Part shown: positions 25,453 to 32,952 of the stretch, piece by piece
Position numbering within the stretch: the first letter of the stretch is position 1
How the letters are laid out: every line of letters starts with the position of its first letter
NCBI GenBank assembly: GCA_964429385.1
Contig: CAYSBR010000037.1
Span: 1-36,083 of the forward strand
Reading direction: 5' to 3'
Origin: UBA2377 sp964429385
GTDB lineage: Bacteria; Verrucomicrobiota; Verrucomicrobiia; Opitutales; Opitutaceae
Length of the DNA: 36,083 bases
Translations under genes and position numbers: made by a program
Notes under the pieces: generated by a model
What the model saw: the letters and a program-made list of their open reading frames with translations, nothing else
What the model was told of the DNA's origin: nothing
Database searches by the model: none

Positions 25453-26211
25453 ATGGATTCCCATCTGCTTTCCCGCCGCGCTGCACTTAAAACCTTCGGC
25501 GTGGGCGCTGCGCTGCTCGGGCTGGGCCTGAAAACCGGTCGCGCGAGCGGTGCGACCAAGACGGAGGCGGGGGGCACGCTCCAACCCTTCTCATTACCTG
25601 AGCTCGGTTACGACTACGCGGCGCTGGAGCCTCATTTTGATGCGGAGACGATGAGGATTCACCACACCCGGCACCATCAGGCTTACATTAACAATGCGAA
25701 TCAGGCGTTGTCGGGGCATCCTGCGTTGCAGCGGTTGACGGCCGAGGCCCTGGTGGGCGATCTGACCGCGGTGCCCGGGGAGATTCGCACGGCGGTGCGC
25801 AACAATGTCGGCGGCCACCTCAACCATGCGCTCTTCTGGCAGATCCTGTCCCCGCAGGGGGGCGGAGCCCCGGAGGGTGAGCTGGGTGCGGCGATCACGC
25901 AGGCCTTTGGTTCTTTCAACGAGTTCAAGGCCCGTTTTGCGGACGCGGCGATGCGTCGTTTCGGCAGTGGCTGGGCTTGGCTCAGCTTGAAGGACGGCGC
26001 GCTGATGGTTCATTCCACCGCTAATCAGGATTCCCCGTTGATGGAAGGCGCGGTTCCGCTGCTCGGGCTGGATGTCTGGGAACACGCTTATTACCTGCAC
26101 TATCAGAACCGCCGGGCTGATTTTGTCGCGGCCTTCTGGTCGCTCGTGGATTGGCAGCGGGTTGGCTTGCTTTATAAAACTGCCGGACCGAGGGGATCCA
26201 AAGCAGTGTGA
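25453..26211 (+). CDS. Exported superoxide dismutase (Mn-type)
   Basis: A 252-aa Fe/Mn superoxide dismutase with an unusual N-terminal extension: SRRAALKTFGVGAA (residues 7-20), a twin-arginine motif plus hydrophobic stretch, so Tat export is likely. The enzyme domain begins near residue 45. Metal ligands are His70 (MRIHH), His125 (GGHLNHALFW), Asp207 and His211 (LDVWEHAYYLHY). GGH at 120-122 and Gln192 in NQDSP favour manganese over iron. Folded, metal-loaded export suits Tat. The gene runs convergent to a Fur-family regulator with a shared terminator. Confidence 0.93.
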   Translation: MDSHLLSRRAALKTFGVGAALLGLGLKTGRASGATKTEAGGTLQPFSLPELGYDYAALEPHFDAETMRIHHTRHHQAYINNANQALSGHPALQRLTAEALVGDLTAVPGEIRTAVRNNVGGHLNHALFWQILSPQGGGAPEGELGAAITQAFGSFNEFKARFADAAMRRFGSGWAWLSLKDGALMVHSTANQDSPLMEGAVPLLGLDVWEHAYYLHYQNRRADFVAAFWSLVDWQRVGLLYKTAGPRGSKAV

Positions 26212-26216
26212 AGGTA

Positions 26217-26254
26217 ACGAAAAAGGGGCGACCATATGGTCGCCCCTTTTTCGT
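26217..26254. terminator. 17-bp bidirectional terminator between sod and fur-like gene
   Basis: Arms 26217-26233 and 26238-26254 are perfectly complementary around an ATAT loop, with A-run and T-run on either side (ACGAAAAAGGGGCGACC). This is a strong terminator in both directions. Confidence 0.93.
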
Positions 26255-26272
26255 AAACTCAAATCGTGGATT

Positions 26273-26791
26273 TTAGCGGATGTTGACAGGAGCCTGACCG
26301 CGTTCGGGAGCGATTGCAGGCTCGGCGAAAAATTCCACGACGTGGGAGATGCTGGTGTAGCCTTGGCGGCGCAGCCGGTCTTCTATACGTTGCACCGTCG
26401 CACGCAGCTCCGCGGTGGATTCGTCGTCCAAGGCGGCGACTTCACGCGTGCCCTTGCTGACCACATGGTAACGGTGCGCGTCGGTCAGGTTCAGCTCATA
26501 AAGGCTGGTGCCGTTGTGAAAAAACGAACGCCGGACCAGCGCGATCTCCTCAAAAGCTGAAAGGCAGCGGTAAACCGTGACGAGATCGCAGGAGCCCGAG
26601 GCAAGATCGCCATGGATTTGCTCGATACTGGCGGGTTGCCTACGCTGGATCATGGCGGTGAGGATGGCGATGCGCGGTTGGGTAATGCGCAGGCCGGCTG
26701 CTTTCAGCCGGCTACAGGCCGCCTCCAAGGGTGCGGATGGGGCGTGGACGGCAGCCCCGAGAGGATGGTTCGTTTGCGTGGAAGCGATCAT
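26273..26791 (-). CDS. Fur-family transcriptional regulator lacking the CxxC zinc site
   Basis: A 172-aa Fur/Zur/PerR-type repressor. The winged-helix DNA-binding domain covers about residues 22-100 (LKAAGLRITQPRIAIL, then CDLVTVYRCLSAFEE). The dimerisation domain follows. The His-rich metal region is reduced to AHRYHVV, and the two Cys that normally follow are replaced (Ser112 and Thr115 in SKGT by my alignment). Only Cys26, Cys68 and Cys76 remain, none in standard positions. It may sense metal through a single site or have another signal. The convergent superoxide dismutase hints at oxidative or metal stress. Confidence 0.85.
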   Translation of the reverse strand: MIASTQTNHPLGAAVHAPSAPLEAACSRLKAAGLRITQPRIAILTAMIQRRQPASIEQIHGDLASGSCDLVTVYRCLSAFEEIALVRRSFFHNGTSLYELNLTDAHRYHVVSKGTREVAALDDESTAELRATVQRIEDRLRRQGYTSISHVVEFFAEPAIAPERGQAPVNIR

Positions 26792-26953
26792 GTTTTTCTT
26801 TTGTCAGAAACGTGTAACCGAAGGTTCAAATAGCGAGGGCGCATTCGCGATTTGATGGCAACTAACCCGGCCTATTAGCCGCGCTGGCAGGGATGAGCGA
26901 TTTGCGCAGTTGCGGACAGGAACGGCCTATGCTACCCACCACCTTCAACACTC

Positions 26954-27394
26954 ATGGAAGACCCTGATTTTGACTCCGTTGTCTCCATCATCCTGAAGGA
27001 GGATCCCCGGTTCAACCGCCGGGCGTATCATTTTGTCCGCCATGGTCTGGACCATACGGTCAAGGAGCTGCGCAAAAAAGACGCGGCCCGCACCGGCAAG
27101 TCCTTCCATGTCTCCGGCCCCGAATTGCTGGAAGGTTTGCGCGCGTATGCGCTGGATCAATTCGGACCGCTGGCCAAGACCGTGTTGAACGACTGGCAGG
27201 TCAAGCGCTGCCGGGATTTCGGTGACATTGTTTTCAATCTGATCGAGTACAATGTCTTCAGTAAATCCAGCAGCGACCAGCGGGAGGATTTTTCCGATAT
27301 TTACACGTTCGACGAGGCGTTCGTCCGGCCCTTTCTTCCGAAAAAGGGACGTCTGCAGGGACCGCCTGCGGCGGAGGCATTGAGCCCCGCCTGA
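26954..27394 (+). CDS. Minf_1886-type conserved protein (Planctomycetes/Verrucomicrobia)
   Basis: A 146-aa protein resembling a family of unknown function conserved in Planctomycetes and Verrucomicrobia. Recognisable segments are the start FDSVVSIILKEDPRFNRRAY, the AYHFVRHGLDHTV segment, the VSGPELLEGLRAYALDQFGP block and FGDIVFNLIEY. There is no signal peptide or membrane helix, so it should be cytoplasmic. It is divergent from the fur-like gene with 162 bases between. My family assignment is from memory and is useful mainly as a taxonomic marker. Function is unknown. Confidence 0.8.
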   Translation: MEDPDFDSVVSIILKEDPRFNRRAYHFVRHGLDHTVKELRKKDAARTGKSFHVSGPELLEGLRAYALDQFGPLAKTVLNDWQVKRCRDFGDIVFNLIEYNVFSKSSSDQREDFSDIYTFDEAFVRPFLPKKGRLQGPPAAEALSPA

Positions 27395-27477
27395 GCCTGT
27401 CCCTGCTATGGGGAAAGGTTGGTCAAGCTTTCTTCAAGGCGGTTTGAGGATTGGGAGCATGGGGAGGAATGAAGCGG

Positions 27478-27583
27478 CTCCTTCGCGAACGGCGTCGGTC
27501 GGCGACCGGGCCTTAGCCTGCTATCCGCGCGTGCACCAGAAGGTGCAGCGCATTATGATCGATTCAAGGTAGGCGCGAAGGAG
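27478..27583. other. Structured intergenic segment beside the insertion sequence
   Basis: CTCCTTCGCG (27478-27487) and CGCGAAGGAG (27574-27583) form a perfect 10-bp closing stem. Inside are GGTC/GACC (27497-27500, 27504-27507) and a strong hairpin TGCACC-AGAA-GGTGCA (27532-27547) extended by GCGC/GCGC with one bulged G (27527-27551). There is no ORF. It could be a small RNA, a structured insertion target or a relic. It lies outside the IS as I delimit it. Confidence 0.45.
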
Positions 27584-27590
27584 TGACGGG

Positions 27591-27599
27591 CCGCCCCAT
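27591..27599 (+). repeat. 9-bp direct repeat, left boundary of the IS
   Basis: CCGCCCCAT is repeated at 28766-28774, exactly 1175 bases on. The pair brackets the transposase gene and its non-coding ends. Confidence 0.6.
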
Positions 27600-27662
27600 C
27601 TTTGGACACGGGCATGGCTGAGCATACCCAGGGGACAGTGCGGACGGCCCGCCGCTCCAAAG
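27600..27662 (-). ncRNA. Candidate guide (bridge/seek) RNA region of the IS
   Basis: This 63-base segment lies directly after the transposase stop, in the minus-strand direction. Its ends pair perfectly (CTTTGGA at 27600-27606 with TCCAAAG at 27656-27662). Inside are a 7-bp hairpin (27610-27616 with 27623-27629, one G-U pair in the minus-strand RNA, 6-base loop) and a 4-bp hairpin (27640-27643 with 27652-27655). IS110-family transposases are known to use an RNA from the element's non-coding end to choose the target, downstream of the gene in the IS1111 group. Assignment here is inference from position and folding. Confidence 0.4.
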
Positions 27663-28730
27663 TCAGTTGGTCTGGAGTCCCAGCGCGGCCGCGGTGGTGC
27701 GGCCCGTGGCAATGCGCCAAAGGTCCACGGCGAGTTGCCGCGCGATGGCGACGATGATTTTTTTCTTCCGCGCTCCGCTGATCTTCAAGGCCGTCAACGC
27801 GGAAGCCCACTTCGCGATCGCCCGGTAATGCGGCTGGAACTTGAACAGCCGCCACACCGCCTCGATCAGCAGGTGGCGCACGCGTGGATTGCCGTGCCGG
27901 TTGATGCTGCCCTGCAGGCGGGATTGACCGGAGGAGTGCTCGCTCGGACACAGGCCGGTGTAGCTTGCCACCTGACGGCGATTGCGGAAGCGATGCCAGT
28001 CGCCGACCTCGCGCTGGAGCAACTCCCAGGTCATCGGGCCAAGGCCCAAAGGCAGTCCGCTCGGCGCGGCTTGCTGCAGGCGCACCGTGAGCGCCTGCAA
28101 CTCGGCATCAATGCTGACCAGCACGCGCTGCCAGATCTGCAGCTGCGCGAGCAGATCAGCCGGAAGCTCGAGGGTGACCAGCACCTTCGGCTCCCACCAG
28201 TCCTTCGGCAGTGTGCAGCCACGCAGCAGCGCCGCGCTCTTGCCTTGCAGCGTCAGCCGGACCCGTTCGTTGGCGAGCGCCTGGCGCTGACGGCCGACGG
28301 CCCGCGCCGCTTCCTCGGCTTCGCTCGGCACCCGCACGACGGCGAGCGCCCCGCGATTACCCGCCAGATAGCGATCCAGGCACGAACACAACGCGCTGGC
28401 GTCGCGACTGTCGGTCTTCACCCGCTCACCGTAGTCGCTCCAGTTCCGCGGCCGCACAACCAAGTTGTGCACGCCCAGCGCCGTGAGCTGCCGGTGCAGC
28501 ACGTAGCCCAGCGGGCCAGCTTCGTAGCAACTGTGCACGGTCTGCGCCCGGGTCAGTTGTTTGCGCACGAACCCCGGGAACTGCTCGGGCGTGAAACGCT
28601 GCGCTGGCTGCGCCACCTGCCCGTCGATCTGCCGCACCACCACAATCGAGCTGGCATGCACGTCCAACCCGAGCTTGATTACTCCGGCGCGAGCGCCGAT
28701 CTCTGTCTGGATATCTTTCGTTGATGTCAT
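27663..28730 (-). CDS. IS110-family transposase (DEDD type)
   Basis: A 355-aa transposase. The RuvC-like N-terminal domain has the acidic residues in KLGLDVHASS, the Glu in CYEAGPLGY, and the KTDSRDA pair. A coiled middle segment follows, then the C-terminal transposase_20 domain with YTGLCPSEHSSGQSRLQGSI and GNPRVRHLLIEAVW, containing the conserved Ser region. Length is typical, and no frameshift or stop interrupts it. A 32-base hairpin (28736-28767) stands just upstream of its ATG. The gene is opposite in strand to its neighbours. Confidence 0.95.
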   Translation of the reverse strand: MTSTKDIQTEIGARAGVIKLGLDVHASSIVVVRQIDGQVAQPAQRFTPEQFPGFVRKQLTRAQTVHSCYEAGPLGYVLHRQLTALGVHNLVVRPRNWSDYGERVKTDSRDASALCSCLDRYLAGNRGALAVVRVPSEAEEAARAVGRQRQALANERVRLTLQGKSAALLRGCTLPKDWWEPKVLVTLELPADLLAQLQIWQRVLVSIDAELQALTVRLQQAAPSGLPLGLGPMTWELLQREVGDWHRFRNRRQVASYTGLCPSEHSSGQSRLQGSINRHGNPRVRHLLIEAVWRLFKFQPHYRAIAKWASALTALKISGARKKKIIVAIARQLAVDLWRIATGRTTAAALGLQTN

Positions 28731-28735
28731 TGCAC

Positions 28736-28767
28736 GGACAGCCTGGCGCTTCGCGCCTCGCTTGTCC
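28736..28767 (-). other. Hairpin upstream of the transposase start
   Basis: GGACAGC (28736-28742) pairs with GCTTGTCC (28760-28767) with one bulged T, and the inner GGCGC-TTC-GCGCC (28745-28757) is perfect. It includes one subterminal repeat of the IS. It may be bound by the transposase or limit transposase translation. Confidence 0.55.
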
Positions 28768-28774
28768 GCCCCAT
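28766..28774 (+). repeat. 9-bp direct repeat, right boundary of the IS
   Basis: Second copy of CCGCCCCAT. Its last two bases form part of an ATG (28773) that can serve as a start for the M16 peptidase. Confidence 0.6.
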
Positions 28775-31355
28775 GTCATCTTATTCCCTCGCTATGGCCA
28801 AATCCAGCCCGGTCCGGACGGACCTAAATCTGCTCGAAACGCTTTGGCGTGATCCGGCGCAGCGCCTTGTGCTGCCCAATGGTGTCACTGTCTTGCTCAA
28901 GCCTGACCACAGTGCCCCGGTCGCCTCGGTACAAGTGTGGGTCAGGACGGGCAGCCTGCATGAAGGTGCCAATCTGGGCGCGGGGCTGTCGCATTACCTC
29001 GAGCACCTCCTGTTCAAGGGGACGTCCCGCCGGGCTGGTCGCGAGATCTCCGCCTCGGTGCAGGCGCATGGCGGGGATATCAACGCTTACACGACATTTG
29101 ACCGCACCGTCTATTACATCGATCTGCCGGCCGAGTCGGTGGGCTTTGCGTTGGATGTGCTGTCCGACATGGTGCTGCATTCCACCCTGCCGGCCGATGA
29201 AGTCGCCAAGGAAAAGGATGTGATCCTGCGCGAGATCGACATGGGCCAGGATGATCCCGACCACCGATTGGGGGAGGCCTTGTTTGAAGCGGCTTTCCGC
29301 GAGCACCCCTATCGTCATCCGGTGATCGGACACCGGGAGGTATTTGCCGCGACCTCCCGGGAGGACTTGCTCGATTATTATCGTGCCCGCTATGCGCCCA
29401 ACAACCTGGTGGTCGTGGTGGTGGGTGACATTGAGGTCGCGGCGGTGCAGGCGCTGGTGCGGCAATATTTTGGTGGCGAGCCCCGTCGCCGGTTGGCTCC
29501 GGTGCTGGTGCCCGATGAGCCCCGTCAGCTTGCGCCGCGCTCACAGCATCGTTTCGAAAGCGTGGAGATTTCGCGCGCCGGGCTGGCTTGGCAGATTCCC
29601 GGTTTGACCCATCCTGACACTCCTGTGCTGGACCTCCTGGCCACTGTGCTGGGCGCGGGAGACAGTTCGTTGCTCTGGCAGGAGATCCGGGAAAAATCCG
29701 GGTTGGTGCATGTGATTGATGCCACGAGTTGGAATCCGGGCAGCATCGGTCTTTTCTATATTTCGTTCACGGCTGATGCCGACAAACGCGAAGCCGCCGT
29801 CCGTGCGGTGCAGTCGGCCTTGCTCCGCTGGTCCCGACAGGGTATCACTCCGGCAATGGTGCGTCAGGCGGTCCGCCAGCTTGTGGTCGGGGAGATCAAC
29901 ACCCGCAAGACCATGTCGGGGCAGGCCGCGCGGCTCGGCGTGGCCGAGGTGGTGGTGGGCGACCTGGAGTTTGGGCGCACCTATTTTGAACGTCTGGTCC
30001 GGGTGACGCCGGCGGATTTGCGCCGGGCGATTGCCACCTATCTGGTTCCATCGGTCCTCACGAGTGTCTCGCTTAATCCGTCTCAAAGTCCGGTGGAGGT
30101 GATGGCGCCGGCCGGCCGGGCCGCGGCCTTGGCGGACTTCGAGCAGGTTGTGCTGCCAAATGGCGCGCGGATTCTGCTGCAGCCGCACCCGCACCTGCCC
30201 AATGTGCATCTGCGGCTCACCTGCCTCGGCGGGCCGCTTTATGAGGCGGCGGATAAACGGGGGGCCTCCGCGTTGCTCGCCACGTTGCTGACGAAGGACA
30301 CCCGGCGTCGCTCCGCCGCGGAGGTGGCGCGTTTCATCGAAGAGGTGGGGGGATCGTTCACTTCATTCGCGGGGAACAACAGCCTCGGCCTGGCGGTGGA
30401 GGTATTATCCTCCGAAGTGGAGCGGGCGGTGGCAGTGCTGGCGGATGCCGTGCTGCAACCTGCGTTTCGTGCTTCCACCTGCCGGATTGAGCGCGAGGCG
30501 CAGTTGGCCGCCTTGCGGCAGGATCAGGATGATGTGGTGACATTGGGCCGGAAGCTTTTGCGGCGAAAATTTTTCGGACTGCATCCGTTCTCGGTCGAAT
30601 CCCAGGGGGATGAGACCGGGGTGGAGGGGCTCACCCCGGCCGATTTGAAGGCGCTGCATGGGCGGTTGCTGGTGGCGCCCAATGTCGTGCTCTCGGTGGC
30701 GGGAGACTTTGACCGGAAGACGCTGTTGCCACGTTTGCGTGCATTTCTCGGGCGCTTGCCGAAGCGGAAGCTGGTCATGCCGTCTCCGGTTGCTTCGGGG
30801 AGGGGCGAGGCCGGGGATTTTGTGGAGCGCCAACCGCGCCAGCAGGCGGTGGTTTACGAAGCCTACCCGGCGCCATCGCTGGGCGCGGCGGATTTTTATG
30901 TGAGTGACGTGGCTGATGAGCTGTTCAGCGGCATGTCCTCGCGATTGTTCGAGCGGGTGCGGGAAGAGAAGGGGCTGGCGTATTTTGTCCGTTCCGCGCG
31001 CGTGATCGGATTGGAGTCGGGGATGTTTTACTTTCTCGCGGGCACCGCGCCGGACAGCGAAGGCGCGGTGCAGGCTGAAAACGAGGCGGAAATCCTCCGC
31101 GTGGCCGCCGGTGAGGTCAGCCCGGCGGAGTTGCGCCGCTGTCAAGTCCGGCTCAAGGCGGGCCGTCGCATGGGGCTTCAGACCAATGCCGCCCGGGCGG
31201 GTCAGGCCGGCCTGAGTGCCGCCTATGGCCAGCCGGCCAACGATTGGAAAAACTACGACGCGCACATCGACGCGGTGACCGTTGCGGATCTCGCACGATT
31301 TGCGCGCGTTTACTTGAAGCGTGAGGCGCGGGTGCGGCTGGTGGTCAGGCCGTGA
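28773..31355 (+). CDS. M16 family zinc metallopeptidase (two-domain, pitrilysin type)
   Basis: An 860-aa protein built of two M16 halves. The first is catalytic: the inverted zinc motif HYLEH at residues 74-78, with distal Glu154 in VILREIDMGQ. The second half (from about residue 445) has no HxxEH, as in other fused M16 enzymes where it supports substrate binding; the FYFLAGTAPDSEGAV region near 750 fits the C-terminal M16 domain. No signal peptide is visible. The ATG at 28773 lies on the IS boundary and the ATG at 28794 is an equally good start; neither has a clear ribosome binding site. Confidence 0.92.
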   Translation: MSSYSLAMAKSSPVRTDLNLLETLWRDPAQRLVLPNGVTVLLKPDHSAPVASVQVWVRTGSLHEGANLGAGLSHYLEHLLFKGTSRRAGREISASVQAHGGDINAYTTFDRTVYYIDLPAESVGFALDVLSDMVLHSTLPADEVAKEKDVILREIDMGQDDPDHRLGEALFEAAFREHPYRHPVIGHREVFAATSREDLLDYYRARYAPNNLVVVVVGDIEVAAVQALVRQYFGGEPRRRLAPVLVPDEPRQLAPRSQHRFESVEISRAGLAWQIPGLTHPDTPVLDLLATVLGAGDSSLLWQEIREKSGLVHVIDATSWNPGSIGLFYISFTADADKREAAVRAVQSALLRWSRQGITPAMVRQAVRQLVVGEINTRKTMSGQAARLGVAEVVVGDLEFGRTYFERLVRVTPADLRRAIATYLVPSVLTSVSLNPSQSPVEVMAPAGRAAALADFEQVVLPNGARILLQPHPHLPNVHLRLTCLGGPLYEAADKRGASALLATLLTKDTRRRSAAEVARFIEEVGGSFTSFAGNNSLGLAVEVLSSEVERAVAVLADAVLQPAFRASTCRIEREAQLAALRQDQDDVVTLGRKLLRRKFFGLHPFSVESQGDETGVEGLTPADLKALHGRLLVAPNVVLSVAGDFDRKTLLPRLRAFLGRLPKRKLVMPSPVASGRGEAGDFVERQPRQQAVVYEAYPAPSLGAADFYVSDVADELFSGMSSRLFERVREEKGLAYFVRSARVIGLESGMFYFLAGTAPDSEGAVQAENEAEILRVAAGEVSPAELRRCQVRLKAGRRMGLQTNAARAGQAGLSAAYGQPANDWKNYDAHIDAVTVADLARFARVYLKREARVRLVVRP

Positions 31356-32161
31356 ACGCGTTGGAGGCACTCTTCCCGCAGGAGGATCATCGCTTCCAAT
31401 TGGGTTTGCGGGCGGGAGATCCGGCGGTGTTTTTTGCGCCGCAGGATGTTTCCGGCAGGTTGCTGGAAGAAAGGCGGCGCTGGCTGCGGGCGGATTTTTC
31501 CCGCCATGCCTGTTTGCAGCCGGGCGGCGAGAACCTGGCTGAGGAAACCCGGCGGCTGGCTCGGGCATGGGGAGTATCGTGCCCGCAGACGGGGGATTTG
31601 CTCACTGATCTGGGTGGTGCGCTCGAACCCGATTTGCTCTGGCTTGCGCCGGATGAGGCGGGGGAGTTGCGGTTGCTTGGCGGTGTGGTGTGTTTCCCTT
31701 CCTCGTGGGCCTTGGCGGAAAAGCTGGGGCAGACGATGGACTTCATTCATGGCCCGGTTCCTAGTTTGAACCAAGCCTTGGGGCCCAAAATTGGTTTGTT
31801 TCTTTCCAGATTGAAACCGGGGCAGGCCTATTTTCGGCATAACTGGGGACTGGCTGCGGTAGCGGATCTTAATCTGCACCCGGCGCTGCAACGTCCGCGA
31901 TTATCCCTGCCGCTGGATCCGGCGGGGATCTGGTTGCGGATTGAGCATCAGGTCCTGATGGCGATTGCGGGAGGGGTGCTGTTTGGCATCCGGATCGAGG
32001 TTCACCAATTGACCGAGGTTTGTGCGAATCCTCGCGTGCGAGCCGGGCTTGGTCGTGCGCTGGCGACGCTGCCGGCGACGATGGCAGATTACAAAGGATT
32101 GGGTGCAATCCGCGGGGAGCTCAGTGCCTGGCTGGGTCATCGGGTCGTTTCCGATGGATAA
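31352..32161 (+). CDS. DUF3445 protein, heme-dependent oxidative N-demethylase-like
   Basis: A 269-aa protein matching the DUF3445 / HODM alpha-like family, some members of which oxidatively demethylate amines with heme. The diagnostic stretch is CFPSSWALAEKLGQTMDFIH followed by GPVPSLNQALGPKIGLFLSRL and RHNWGL near residue 165, with the WLRIEHQVL segment near 195 containing conserved residues. It starts at a GTG overlapping the M16 stop by four bases (GTGA), implying coupled translation. The partner subunits of the known demethylase are not nearby, so substrate and activity are unknown. Confidence 0.75.
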   Translation: MNALEALFPQEDHRFQLGLRAGDPAVFFAPQDVSGRLLEERRRWLRADFSRHACLQPGGENLAEETRRLARAWGVSCPQTGDLLTDLGGALEPDLLWLAPDEAGELRLLGGVVCFPSSWALAEKLGQTMDFIHGPVPSLNQALGPKIGLFLSRLKPGQAYFRHNWGLAAVADLNLHPALQRPRLSLPLDPAGIWLRIEHQVLMAIAGGVLFGIRIEVHQLTEVCANPRVRAGLGRALATLPATMADYKGLGAIRGELSAWLGHRVVSDG

Positions 32162-32316
32162 AAAATCGCTCCGGGCTTGTTCGTGGTCGGCGCCCAGAGG
32201 TTTCCGACTTGGTCGAAGGCGCAAAATCTGCGCCCCGCTTTCCGCATTATTTAGCCGGAGGGGAGGCAAATTTCCGTTTGCGCTTTTCCCGCTCCTGTGT
32301 GGATGATTTCCCGGTA

Positions 32317-32952
32317 ATGGACGCGATCAAGCCACTCGGTAAAACGCTGGTGACTTCGCCCGAGCGGCAGCACGAGGCTGATTCCGATTTGCAAGTCGTT
32401 CGTGCGGTCCAGGCGGGGGATGTGGCCGCGTTTGACGGGTTGATCACCAAGTATCGCGGTCGCGTCTATGGGGTTATTTACAATATGACCTCAAACCGGG
32501 AGGATGCGGCGGATCTCACGCAGGATGCGTTCATCAAGGCGTTTCAGTCCATCAACCGCTTCCAAGGGCAATCGTCGTTTTTCACCTGGCTCTACCGGAT
32601 TGCCATTAATTCGACGCTCACCCATCTCCGAAAAAACCGGCTGCGCTCCTTTTTCAGCCTGGAGAAATTGGACGATGAAGATCGTCAATCTTCAGAAGTG
32701 ATTGAGGCGTTAACAGATAAGTCGGGGGTTGAGCGCGACACTTTTGTCCACGAGCTTCAGGAAAAATTGAACGAAGCGATGCAAAAATTGTCTATCAAGC
32801 ATCGAACCGTGGTTACTTTATTCGAAATAGATGGCCTCAGCCATCAGGAGATTGCCGAAGTCATGAATTGCTCGGTGGGCACGGTGCGTTCGCGTTTGCA
32901 CTACGCGAAACAGCTGCTGCAGGCCGAGTTACAACCCTATATGCGCCAATGA
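32317..32952 (+). CDS. ECF-type RNA polymerase sigma factor (RpoE-like)
   Basis: A 211-aa sigma-70 family protein with only regions 2 and 4. Region 2 covers about residues 40-105 (DAADLTQDAFIKAFQSINRF, FFTWLYRIAINSTLTHLRK) and region 4 about 150-205 (HQEIAEVMNCSVGTVRSRLHYAK). The frame is open far upstream (32020), but the ATG at 32317 gives the family-like start after 155 bases of gap. Its stop overlaps the start of the next gene (ATGA), the usual arrangement for a sigma factor and its anti-sigma. Confidence 0.93.
   Translation: MDAIKPLGKTLVTSPERQHEADSDLQVVRAVQAGDVAAFDGLITKYRGRVYGVIYNMTSNREDAADLTQDAFIKAFQSINRFQGQSSFFTWLYRIAINSTLTHLRKNRLRSFFSLEKLDDEDRQSSEVIEALTDKSGVERDTFVHELQEKLNEAMQKLSIKHRTVVTLFEIDGLSHQEIAEVMNCSVGTVRSRLHYAKQLLQAELQPYMRQ

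Larger units (their letters stand above)
27600..28774 (-). mobile_element. IS110-family (IS1111-like) insertion sequence, about 1175 bp
   Basis: The element holds one complete transposase gene on the minus strand and is bracketed by 9-bp direct repeats; the exact ends are uncertain within those repeats. Short subterminal inverted repeats are visible: GGACACGGG from 27604 on the plus strand and GGACAAGCG on the minus strand from 28767. IS1111-group elements characteristically have subterminal rather than terminal repeats and a non-coding region after the transposase, as here. The gene is intact, so the copy may be active. Confidence 0.7.

Noticed and set aside
27735..28724. 329-codon plus-strand frame across the IS
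   Set aside because: It is the antisense shadow of the transposase, which has the clear catalytic motifs and family match.
32020..32316. 99-codon N-terminal extension of the sigma factor
   Set aside because: It overlaps the end of the DUF3445 gene in another frame, and ECF sigma factors begin at the position of the ATG at 32317.
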